Origin: Variovorax ginsengisoli
Lineage (GTDB): Bacteria > Pseudomonadota > Gammaproteobacteria > Burkholderiales > Burkholderiaceae_C
Direction: 5' to 3'
Assembly: GCF_030486595.1 (NCBI RefSeq)
Contig: NZ_JAUJZH010000006.1
Coordinates: forward strand, 1-64,000
Length of the DNA stretch: 64,000 bases
Below the pieces are notes generated by a model. That model was not told the DNA's origin. It was given only the letters and a program-made list of their open reading frames with translations, and ran no database searches. Of the stretch, positions 8,694 through 16,265 are shown piece after piece. A program made the translations under genes and the position numbers. Positions within the stretch are counted from its first letter, which is position 1; every line of letters begins with the position of its first letter.

Positions 8694-9694
8694 GCCAGCA
8701 CGTCCACCGACACGTGGTTGGCGAGCCGCGCCGGATCGGTGCTCGACTTCAGCACGCCGACCGAGCGGAAGTCGCGGGCATAGAACTCGACCTCGTCGCG
8801 CAGGTTCTTGCCGACCGGGTGGTGCGCGTGCGTCAACGTGCCGAGCAGCGCCTGCAAGTCCTCGACCGGCACCTTCGGCGAATACTTCGCGAACAGCCTG
8901 GCCGACTCGTTCGGGTTCTCGGCCACGAAGTCCGAGGCCTGCACGATGGAGCGCACCAGCGCCGCCACCACCGGCTTCTCCTTGCGCACCAGTTCGCCGC
9001 GGGCGCCGACGATGCAGCAGACCTTGTCCTTGTACTCGCCGGAGAGGTTCGATGCGAGCTCCTGGTAGCGCCCCTTGTTGCGCTTCTCGATCAGGTAGAG
9101 CGTCGGGTCGCCGTCGGCGATCGCCTGGATCTCGCCCTTGTTGACCGCGATGTCGAGCAGGTCGGCCGGGTACTGTCGCCAGGTGACGTCCTTGTCGGCA
9201 TCGATGCCGTTCTTCTTGAGCAGGATCGAGAAGAAGTTCTTGCCCGGGCTCGCGATGTCCGACACGCCGATGGTCTTGCCCTTGAGCTTCTGCAGGTCGG
9301 TGACGCCGGCCTCCTTGACGCCCACCAGGCGCACGCAGCCGCCGTGCGAGCTGCCGACGATCTTGACGTCGAAGCCCGATTCGAGCGGCTTGAGCCAGCG
9401 GTGGATCATGCCGACCGCCGCATCGGCCTTGGCGGTGGCGAGCGATTCGAGCAGCTGGTCGGTCGATCCCGTGTAGTTGATCAGGTCGACCTGCAGCCCG
9501 TTCTTCTCGAAGATGCCGCGCTCCTGCGCCACCACCACGGGCGAGAGGCAGAAGGCGGAGGCGTTCCACGCGAAGGTCAGCTTGCGCTGCTGCGACCAGG
9601 CGCGGGTGGCGATCAGGGCGCTCGCGGCGACGGCCGCGGCTGCGCCGCCGGCACGCAGCACGCCGCGGCGGGAAAGTGAGGTGTCGTGGTTCAT
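8690..9694 (-). CDS. ABC solute-binding protein (NitT/TauT type)
   Basis: A 334-residue periplasmic binding protein with a Tat-type signal (SRRGVLRAGGAAAAVAASAL) followed by a cleavage-like AWSQ. The mature part has the family pattern: PVVVAQERGIFEKNGLQVDL early, then KLKGKTIGVSDI. The family binds sulfonates, nitrate, thiamine precursors and similar anions. It overlaps the permease gene by 4 bases, so it is the most direct partner of that permease. Confidence 0.92.
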   Translation of the reverse strand: MNHDTSLSRRGVLRAGGAAAAVAASALIATRAWSQQRKLTFAWNASAFCLSPVVVAQERGIFEKNGLQVDLINYTGSTDQLLESLATAKADAAVGMIHRWLKPLESGFDVKIVGSSHGGCVRLVGVKEAGVTDLQKLKGKTIGVSDIASPGKNFFSILLKKNGIDADKDVTWRQYPADLLDIAVNKGEIQAIADGDPTLYLIEKRNKGRYQELASNLSGEYKDKVCCIVGARGELVRKEKPVVAALVRSIVQASDFVAENPNESARLFAKYSPKVPVEDLQALLGTLTHAHHPVGKNLRDEVEFYARDFRSVGVLKSSTDPARLANHVSVDVLA

Positions 9695-9714
9695 GGAGAT
9701 CAGGGATTCGCTGG

Positions 9715-10548
9715 TTAAAGAAGCAGTTCGGGCTCGGCCTCGACCAGCCCTTCGTAGAGGCTCTCGAACGCATGCAGCGCGCCCTCAGGGCCGCCGATCT
9801 GCTGGTGGGTGTGGCGAGCCACCGCGTCGTCGATCGGCTGCGGCGTGCCGGCCGCCTCGGCCAGCAGCTGCGTGTGGCAGGCGTTGTCGAGCGCGATGTA
9901 CCACCAGGCGGCGGCTTCCACGCTCGGGCCGGCGCTCAGGATGCCGTGGTTCATCAGGATCGCGCCCTTGCGCCCGTCCAGCGCCCTGGCGATGCGCAGT
10001 CCCTCGCTCTCGTCGACCACCATGCCGGTGAAGTCGTCGAACAGCGCGTGGTCGTCGTGGAACACGCAGGCGTCCTGGGTCAGCGTGTCGAGCTTGCGGC
10101 CCAGGGTCGACCAGGCCTTGCCGTAGGTCGAATGCGTGTGCGCGGCCGCGATGATCTTCGGATCGTGTTCGTGAATCGCGGCATGGATCGCGAACGCCGC
10201 CTTGTTGAGCGGGCGTTCGCCGACCACGGTCTCGCCGGCCGCGTTGACCAGCAGCAGGTCCGACACCTTGATGCGCGAGAAATGCACCCCCAGCGGATTG
10301 ACCCAGAAGTGGTCCGTCAGCTCAGGGTCGCGCGCCGTGATGTGGCCCGCCAGGCCCTGCGCGAAACCGAAGCGGGCGAACAGGCGGAAGGCCCCCGCCA
10401 GCCGCTCCTGCCGGTGGCGGCGCTCGGCTTCCACGCCGCTGCGCGGTGCCGGCGGATCGAACCAGTACTTGCGCTGCGGGTTCGGGTTCAGGGCCAGCCG
10501 GGTGCGCGAGCGCTCCCCGCTGCGGTCGATGTCGAGTACGGCGCTCAT
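9715..10548 (-). CDS. Class II aldolase/adducin family protein
   Basis: About 277 residues. The zinc ligands of class II aldolases are visible as HTHST (AAAHTHSTYGKAW) and a later histidine in LMNHGILSAG, and the N-terminal part has GFAQGLAGHITARDPE. The family carries out retro-aldol cleavage or related decarboxylation/epimerisation on short hydroxylated substrates. The ATG at 10548 has AAGGA upstream; an earlier in-frame ATG at 10575 is less likely. It lies 34 bases behind the flavin monooxygenase gene. In this operon it may act on the carbon product left after desulfonation, which is inference. Confidence 0.88.
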   Translation of the reverse strand: MSAVLDIDRSGERSRTRLALNPNPQRKYWFDPPAPRSGVEAERRHRQERLAGAFRLFARFGFAQGLAGHITARDPELTDHFWVNPLGVHFSRIKVSDLLLVNAAGETVVGERPLNKAAFAIHAAIHEHDPKIIAAAHTHSTYGKAWSTLGRKLDTLTQDACVFHDDHALFDDFTGMVVDESEGLRIARALDGRKGAILMNHGILSAGPSVEAAAWWYIALDNACHTQLLAEAAGTPQPIDDAVARHTHQQIGGPEGALHAFESLYEGLVEAEPELLL

Positions 10549-10582
10549 GCGATTCCTTCGGGCACGTGGATGCACGGCGCGG

Positions 10583-11686
10583 TCAAGCGGCCTGACGCTG
10601 GGCGGCGACGCGCTGCGCCACCAGCTCGCGGGTGCGCGGGATCAGCTCGCGGCCGTAGTCGATCGCGTCCTCGAGCGGGTCGAAGCCGCGGATCAGGAAG
10701 GTGGTCACGCCGAGCGCGTGGTAGTCGAGCAGCGCATCGGCCACCTGCTCCGGCGTGCCGACCAGCGCGGTGCTGTTCGAGCGGCCGCCGATCTCCTGCG
10801 CGACCGCGGTCCACAGCCGCTTGTCGAGCCGCGTCCCTTGCTCGGCGGCGGCCAGCAGGCGCTTGGCGCCTTCGCTCTGCAGCGGGCCGCCGCGCCCGAA
10901 GCCCTGCACCACGCGCAGCCGGCGGGTCTCGGCCAGGATGCCGTCGGCGCGCTCCCAGGCCTTGGCCTCGGTCTCGGCCAGGATGGGGCGGAACGACACC
11001 GAGAAGCGCACCTGGCGCCCGTGCCGGGCGGCCTCGGCGCGCACCCGGCCGGTGAGCTCGCGCGCCTGGGCCAGCGACTCGCCCCACAGCGCGTACACGT
11101 CCGCATGCTTGCCGGCCACCGGGATCGCGGCCTCCGAAGCGCCGCCGAAGTACACCGGCACGTGCGGCCTGCCGTTCAGCGTCTGCACCGGCTTGACTTC
11201 CGAGAAGGCGTCCTTGAAGCGGTAGTGCGGGCCTTCATGGTCGAAGGGCTTGTCGGCGGTCCAGACCTTGCGCAGCACCTCGAGGTATTCGTCGGTGCGC
11301 GCATAGCGCTGGTCATGGTCGAGCCAGTCGCCGTCGCGCTTCTGCTCGTCGTCGGAGCCGCCCGAGATGTAGTGCACGCCGAGCCGGCCGCCGCTGAACT
11401 GGTCGAGCGAGGCGAACTGGCGCGCGGCCAGCGTCGGACTCACGAAGCCGGGGCGATGCGCCAGCATGAAGTGGATGCGCCCGGTCACCGAGGCGGCGTA
11501 GGCCACGGTCAGGGTCGCGTCGGGGCTGGTGGAGTGATGCGGCACCAGGACCCGGTCGAAGCCGGCCTGCTCGTGCGCCTGGGCGAAGGCGCGCACGTAG
11601 TCGCGATCGATGGCGGGGCCGCGTGCGGGATGGATCTCGGAGACCTTCTGGGCCTGGATCATGCCGATGAATTCGATGTCGCTCAT
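10583..11686 (-). CDS. LLM-class flavin-dependent monooxygenase (alkanesulfonate monooxygenase-like)
   Basis: A 367-residue bacterial-luciferase-like TIM-barrel protein. Family signs include VLVPHHSTSPDATLTVAYAA, RIHFMLAHRPGF, the flavin-phosphate region YISGGSDDEQKRDGDW and the C-terminal LVGTPEQVADALLDYHALGV. These match the SsuD branch, which uses FMNH2 and O2 to release sulfite from sulfonates. The HYISGGSD run is also seen in alkanesulfonate monooxygenase relatives. No flavin reductase gene is seen in the window, so one would have to be supplied from elsewhere. The ATG at 11686 follows AAGGAC. Confidence 0.92.
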   Translation of the reverse strand: MSDIEFIGMIQAQKVSEIHPARGPAIDRDYVRAFAQAHEQAGFDRVLVPHHSTSPDATLTVAYAASVTGRIHFMLAHRPGFVSPTLAARQFASLDQFSGGRLGVHYISGGSDDEQKRDGDWLDHDQRYARTDEYLEVLRKVWTADKPFDHEGPHYRFKDAFSEVKPVQTLNGRPHVPVYFGGASEAAIPVAGKHADVYALWGESLAQARELTGRVRAEAARHGRQVRFSVSFRPILAETEAKAWERADGILAETRRLRVVQGFGRGGPLQSEGAKRLLAAAEQGTRLDKRLWTAVAQEIGGRSNSTALVGTPEQVADALLDYHALGVTTFLIRGFDPLEDAIDYGRELIPRTRELVAQRVAAQRQAA

Positions 11687-11723
11687 GGAGTTGCGTCCTT
11701 GGATGGAGGGAAAGTGGGGCCGG

Positions 11724-12740
11724 TCAGGCCGGGTTGGCGCGCGACAGCGCGGGGTCGAAGCTGCGGTCCCAGAGCGGCGCCACGTCCGCGGCGCCGTCGA
11801 GCACGCCGAGCTTCTGGAAGGTGTCGGCCACTTCCTGGTGGCTGCGCACCGCGGCCTGGGTGACCGGGCCCAGTGCGTAGTCGTTGCTGCGCCCGTTGAA
11901 GAGCTCGATGATGTCGCCCACCGGCACCCGGGTCTCGGCCGACTGCGCCTTCGCGTAGTCGAGGTAGTTGTCGTTGGCCCAGGCATAGGCGCGCTGCAGC
12001 CGCAGCAGGAAGTCGGCGATCGCGGCATGGCGCAACGGGTCGTCCACCGCGCGCGGATTGGCATAGACCGGGAAGTTGCCCGACAGATAGCCCTTGCCGG
12101 TCTTGATGACCCGGGCCCCGTGCTGGGTGCGCGCCAGCTGGCCGTTGTAGCCGTAGATGGCCCAGGCATCGAGATCGCCGCGAGCGAAGGCCGAGAGCCC
12201 GTCGGCCGGACTCAGGTTGATGGGCTGGATGTCGCCGAATGAAAGCCCCGCCTCCGCGAGCTGCTTGCTCAGGTAGTAGTGGGCGGTGGTGGCCCGCACG
12301 TAGCCCACGCGCTTGCCCTTGAAGTCGGCGATGGTCCTGATCGGCGCGTCCTTGCGCGCCAGGGTCGCCTGGTTGTTCAGGTCCTCGTGGATCACGGCGA
12401 TGAAGCGCACCCTGGCCTTCTGCCGCGCAGCGAAGACGGCGGGGATCTCGCTGCCCGAGCCCAGGTCGAGCGCGTCGCCCTGGATGGCCTCGATGTGCAG
12501 CACGCCGTTGTTGAGTTCGCGCCAGTCGATCTTGTAGGGCGTGCGGCCCTGGCCCGAGGCCTCGATCAGCGGGCGCCAGAGGCCCTTGTAGGTGCCGATG
12601 CGCAGCGTGAGCCCCGAAAGGTCCGGCGCAGCGGCACGGGCCAGCGTGCCGGCGGCGCCGAGGGCGGTGGCGGCGCCCGCCGACTGCAGCCAGCGGCGGC
12701 GCGACCAGGCGGTGGAAGTGGCGTGGGATGGAAATGTCAT
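11724..12740 (-). CDS. ABC solute-binding protein (sulfonate type), first gene of operon
   Basis: A 338-residue periplasmic binding protein with a Tat-like leader (SRRRWLQSAGAATALGAAG). The fold is indicated by LTLRIGTYKGLWRPLIEASG, a domain with DALDLGSGSEIPAVFAA and a hinge region FKGKRVGYVRATTAHYYLSK. It is the third binding protein of the leftward operon and its first gene, 37 bases ahead of the monooxygenase. Three binding proteins for one permease suggests several related substrates or recent duplication; they are not close copies of each other. Confidence 0.92.
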   Translation of the reverse strand: MTFPSHATSTAWSRRRWLQSAGAATALGAAGTLARAAAPDLSGLTLRIGTYKGLWRPLIEASGQGRTPYKIDWRELNNGVLHIEAIQGDALDLGSGSEIPAVFAARQKARVRFIAVIHEDLNNQATLARKDAPIRTIADFKGKRVGYVRATTAHYYLSKQLAEAGLSFGDIQPINLSPADGLSAFARGDLDAWAIYGYNGQLARTQHGARVIKTGKGYLSGNFPVYANPRAVDDPLRHAAIADFLLRLQRAYAWANDNYLDYAKAQSAETRVPVGDIIELFNGRSNDYALGPVTQAAVRSHQEVADTFQKLGVLDGAADVAPLWDRSFDPALSRANPA

Positions 12741-12778
12741 GGACCCAGACCGTAAGGCCCGGGCGCCCGAAAGCGAAC

Positions 12779-12803
12779 GCATGAATCCGAGTTTGGATAT
12801 GCG
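12779..12803. promoter_or_regulatory. Imperfect dyad in the divergent sulfur-operon promoter region
   Basis: The 110 bases between the divergent operons contain an imperfect inverted repeat: GCATGAATCC on the left pairs with GGATATGC on the right around a GAGTTT centre. Its central position suits an operator serving both operons. No sulfur-type LysR regulator gene lies next to it, so the protein that would bind is unknown. Confidence 0.3.
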
Positions 12804-12850
12804 GCTTCCGTCGTTGGCCCCGCGCGCCTCGGCCGCTAAGGTCCGAAGCC

Positions 12851-14062
12851 ATGAGTTCCCAAGCCCTGCGCCGCCTGCCGGTGGCCCCCCACGAGGACGC
12901 CGCGCTGCTCGCGCGCCTGTCCGCCCGCTTCGCCGAAACCGCGGCCGACCACGACCGCGACGGCAGCTTCCCGCGCGACAACTTCGCCGCGCTGCAGGCG
13001 CAGGGCCTGATCGCTCTGGTTGCGCCGCGTGAACACGGCGGCGGCGGCGCCTCGCTCGATGCGGCGCGCCGCGTGCTCGCCGCGGTCGCGTACGGCGAGC
13101 CCGCGACCGCGCTGATCCTGACGATGACCTGGCTGCAGCATCACGCGATCGGCCGCAGCGACAGCCGCTGGCCCGCCCACCTGCGCGAACGCGTGCTGCG
13201 CGACGCCGTGCGCGATGGCGCATTGATCAACGCCCTGCGCGTGGAGCCCGCGCTGGGTTCGCCCGCACGCGGCGGCCTGCCCGCCACCACCGCGCGCCGC
13301 GACGGCGACCAATGGAAGCTGAGCGGCCACAAGCTCTACACCACCGGCATCGAGGGCCTGCGCTGGCTCTCGGTGTGGGGCCGCACGGACGAGCCGTCGC
13401 CGCGGGTCGGCGTCTTCCTGGTGCCGCGCGACGCGCCGGGCGTTCGCGTGGTCGCGAGCTGGGACCACCTGGGCCTGCGCGCATCCGGCAGCCACGAGGT
13501 GATCTTCGAAGAGGTCGCGATCCCGCTCGACCATGCGGTCGACCTGCGGGCGCCGGCCGAATGGGCGCCCGACGCCGGCAGCCAGACCGACGTCGATGCC
13601 CATGCGACGCAGCAGGCCTGGATGGTGGTGCTGCTGGCCACGCTCTACGACGCGGTGGCGCGGGCCGCGCGCGACTGGCTGCTCGGATTCCTCAACCACC
13701 GGGCCCCCAGCGGCCTGGGTGCGCCGCTGGCCAGCCTGCCGCGGGTGCAGGAGACGGTCGGCGAGATCGAGGCGCTGCTGCGCACCAACCGCGTGCTGCT
13801 CGACGAGGCGGCCGCCGAAGTCGACGCCGGCCATGCGCCTTCGGCGGCCGACAGCGGCCTGCTGAAGTACACGGTCACGACCCAGGCGATCCGCGCGGTG
13901 GAACTCGCGCTGCAATCGAGCGGCAACCACGGCCTGACGCGCCACAACCCGCTCGAGCGCCACTACCGCGACGTGCTGTGCAGCCGCATCCACACACCGC
14001 AGAACGACGCGATCCTGGTGGCCGCCGGCAAGGGCGCGCTGGGCGCCGCGACCGTCCGATGA
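12851..14062 (+). CDS. Acyl-CoA-dehydrogenase-like flavin monooxygenase (SfnB/DszC type)
   Basis: A 403-residue member of the acyl-CoA dehydrogenase fold. Seen are the N-terminal helical part with LIALVAPREHGGGGASL, the middle beta domain with GHKLYTTGIEGLRWLSVWGR and SWDHLGLRASGSHEV, and the C-terminal helices with ALQSSGNHGLTRHNPLERHY. In this context it resembles SfnB/DszC-like proteins, flavin-dependent enzymes of dimethyl sulfone and dibenzothiophene metabolism, rather than a fatty-acid enzyme. It leads the rightward operon, and its stop overlaps the next start (ATGA at 14059). Confidence 0.85.
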   Translation: MSSQALRRLPVAPHEDAALLARLSARFAETAADHDRDGSFPRDNFAALQAQGLIALVAPREHGGGGASLDAARRVLAAVAYGEPATALILTMTWLQHHAIGRSDSRWPAHLRERVLRDAVRDGALINALRVEPALGSPARGGLPATTARRDGDQWKLSGHKLYTTGIEGLRWLSVWGRTDEPSPRVGVFLVPRDAPGVRVVASWDHLGLRASGSHEVIFEEVAIPLDHAVDLRAPAEWAPDAGSQTDVDAHATQQAWMVVLLATLYDAVARAARDWLLGFLNHRAPSGLGAPLASLPRVQETVGEIEALLRTNRVLLDEAAAEVDAGHAPSAADSGLLKYTVTTQAIRAVELALQSSGNHGLTRHNPLERHYRDVLCSRIHTPQNDAILVAAGKGALGAATVR

Positions 14063-14631
14063 GCGCGGCGCCGCTGCGCGATTTCGTCGCCGGCTTCGCT
14101 CGCCTGCTCGACCGGCGCCCGGGCGAAGCAGACATCCTCGAATCCGGCGGCAGCCTGCTGCGCGGGCTGGTGGCGCGCGACGACTGGCTGCCCGAAGCCT
14201 TCGCGCAACCCGATCCCGTGCGCTACCAGCAGTACCTGCTGCATGCCGATGCGACCGGACGCTTCTCGGTCGTGAGCTTCGTCTGGGGGCCCGGACAGGC
14301 CACGCCGGTGCACGACCACACGGTGTGGGGCCTCATCGGCATGCTGCGCGGCGCCGAGTACAGCCAGCCCTATCGCGAGCACGACGGCCGGATGGCGGCC
14401 GCCGGACCGCCGGTGCGGCTCGAGCCCGGCGACGTGGGGGCGGTGTCGCCCACGGTGGGCGACGTGCACCGCGTGCACAACGCCTTCGACGACCGGGTGT
14501 CGATCAGCATCCATGTCTATGGCGCCGACATCGGCGCCGTGAAGCGCCATACTTATCCAGCCGGCGGCGGGCGCAAGCCCTTCGTCTCCGGCTATGCCAA
14601 CACGCAGCCTCCCGATCTCCGCAGAACATGA
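14059..14631 (+). CDS. Cysteine-dioxygenase-family cupin
   Basis: A 190-residue cupin. Iron ligands are visible as H85 and H87 (TPVHDHTVWG) and H140 in VHRVHNAF. The position of the cysteine that forms the Cys-Tyr crosslink in animal enzymes is not a cysteine here, as is common in bacterial thiol dioxygenases. These enzymes oxidise a thiol such as cysteine or 3-mercaptopropionate to the sulfinate with O2. It overlaps its neighbours by 4 bases on both sides, so it is tightly coupled to the monooxygenase and the rhodanese protein. Confidence 0.87.
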   Translation: MSAAPLRDFVAGFARLLDRRPGEADILESGGSLLRGLVARDDWLPEAFAQPDPVRYQQYLLHADATGRFSVVSFVWGPGQATPVHDHTVWGLIGMLRGAEYSQPYREHDGRMAAAGPPVRLEPGDVGAVSPTVGDVHRVHNAFDDRVSISIHVYGADIGAVKRHTYPAGGGRKPFVSGYANTQPPDLRRT

Positions 14632-16256
14632 CCGCCGCCACCGCCCAAGCCACCGGATTCCCCACCCTGTCCTTCGCCGACGTGCGGGCGCAGCTGCTCG
14701 AGCAGCGCGAGATCGCGCTCTTCGACGTGCGCGAGGAAGACCCTTTCGCGCAGGCCCATCCGCTGTGGGCCGCGAACCTGCCGCTGTCGCGCATCGAGCT
14801 CGACGCCTGGCGGCGCATCCCGCGCCGCGACACCCTCATCGTCCTCTACGGCGAGCACGCGGGGGCCGACCTCGCACCGCTGGCCGCCGGCCGGCTCTCC
14901 GCGCTGGGCTACAGCCGCGTCCATCTGCTCGAAGGCGGCCTCGATGGCTGGCGCCTCGCGGGCGGCGAGCTGTTCCGCGACGTCAACGTGCCGAGCAAGG
15001 CCTTCGGCGAACTGGTCGAGCACGAGCGCCACACGCCCTCCCTCTCGGCGCAGGAGGTCAAGGCGCTGATCGATGCGCGCGCCGATGTCGTGGTGCTCGA
15101 TGCGCGGCGCTTCGATGAATACCGGACCATGAGTATCCCGACCGCGACCAGCGTGCCCGGTGCCGAACTGGTGCTGCGGGTGCGCGAGCTGGCGCCCGAC
15201 CCGGCCACGCGGGTGATCGTCAACTGCGCGGGTCGCACGCGCAGCATCATCGGCACGCAGTCGCTGGTCAACGCGGGCATTCCCAATCCGGTCGCGGCGC
15301 TGCGCAACGGAACCATCGGCTGGAAGCTCGCCGGGCAGGTGCTGGACCACGAGGCCGCGCGCCAGGCGCCCGCGCCGGGCGCGGCGAATCGCGCCCTCGC
15401 CCAAGCCAGTGCACAGGACGTGGCCCGGCGCGCGGGCGTGCGTTGGGTCGCCCTCGACGCCCTGCCCACCCTCGATGCGCCGGACCGCAGCGTCTACCGC
15501 TTCGACGTCCGCACGCCGGAGGAATACGAGGCCGGCCATCTGCCGGGCTTCGCCAGCGCGCCCGGCGGGCAACTGGTGCAAGAGACCGACCATCACGTGC
15601 CGGTGCGCGGGGCGCGCATCGTGCTGGCCGACGACGACGGCGTGCGGGCGCCGATGACGGCCTCGTGGCTGGCTCAGATGCGATGGGAGGTCTACGTCAC
15701 CGAGCCGCAGCCGGAGGCGGCGCGCAGTGCCATCGGTGCGGCGCCGGCGGCGCACCCGGCCGCGCCGCCGGTGGAGGAAGTCTCGCCGGCCGATCTGGCG
15801 CAGGCACTGCGGGCCGCACCGGGCGACATCGCGGTGATCGATCTCACGGGCAGCGTGCAGCACGCGAAGCGCCACATCCCGGGCGCCTGGTTCGCGATCC
15901 GCGCCCAGCTCGCGCAGGCACTGGACACGATCCCGCCCGCGCGCCGCTACCTGCTGACCTGCGGCAGCAGCCTGCTGGCACGTTTCGCCGCCGCCGACCT
16001 GCGGGCAGCCCTCGACGCCCGCCGCAGCGCTGCCGAGGTGGCCGTGCTGGCGGGCGGCAATGCCGCATGGTTCGCGGCCGGCCTGCCGGCCGAGAGCGGC
16101 CTGCCACGCTCCGCGACGCCGCCCACCGATCGCTACCGCCGGCCCTACGAGGGCACCGATGCGCCCGCCGAGGCGATGCAGGCCTATCTGGACTGGGAGT
16201 TCGGCCTGGTCGCGCAGCTGGGCGCCGACGGCACGCACGGGTTCCGCGTGCTCTGA
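14628..16256 (+). CDS. Four-domain rhodanese-like sulfurtransferase
   Basis: A 542-residue protein made of four rhodanese modules at about 14-115, 138-235, 260-362 and 383-480, with a short C-terminal tail. Modules 2 and 4 carry the persulfide cysteine at the expected loop (VNCAGRTRS, C200; LTCGSSLL, C445). In modules 1 and 3 the same loop reads LYGEHAG and LADDDGV, without cysteine, so they are probably non-catalytic. Rhodaneses move sulfane sulfur between thiols. Downstream of a thiol dioxygenase it may receive or route sulfur released from the imported compound. Confidence 0.92.
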   Translation: MTAATAQATGFPTLSFADVRAQLLEQREIALFDVREEDPFAQAHPLWAANLPLSRIELDAWRRIPRRDTLIVLYGEHAGADLAPLAAGRLSALGYSRVHLLEGGLDGWRLAGGELFRDVNVPSKAFGELVEHERHTPSLSAQEVKALIDARADVVVLDARRFDEYRTMSIPTATSVPGAELVLRVRELAPDPATRVIVNCAGRTRSIIGTQSLVNAGIPNPVAALRNGTIGWKLAGQVLDHEAARQAPAPGAANRALAQASAQDVARRAGVRWVALDALPTLDAPDRSVYRFDVRTPEEYEAGHLPGFASAPGGQLVQETDHHVPVRGARIVLADDDGVRAPMTASWLAQMRWEVYVTEPQPEAARSAIGAAPAAHPAAPPVEEVSPADLAQALRAAPGDIAVIDLTGSVQHAKRHIPGAWFAIRAQLAQALDTIPPARRYLLTCGSSLLARFAAADLRAALDARRSAAEVAVLAGGNAAWFAAGLPAESGLPRSATPPTDRYRRPYEGTDAPAEAMQAYLDWEFGLVAQLGADGTHGFRVL

Positions 16257-16265
16257 AACCGAAGG

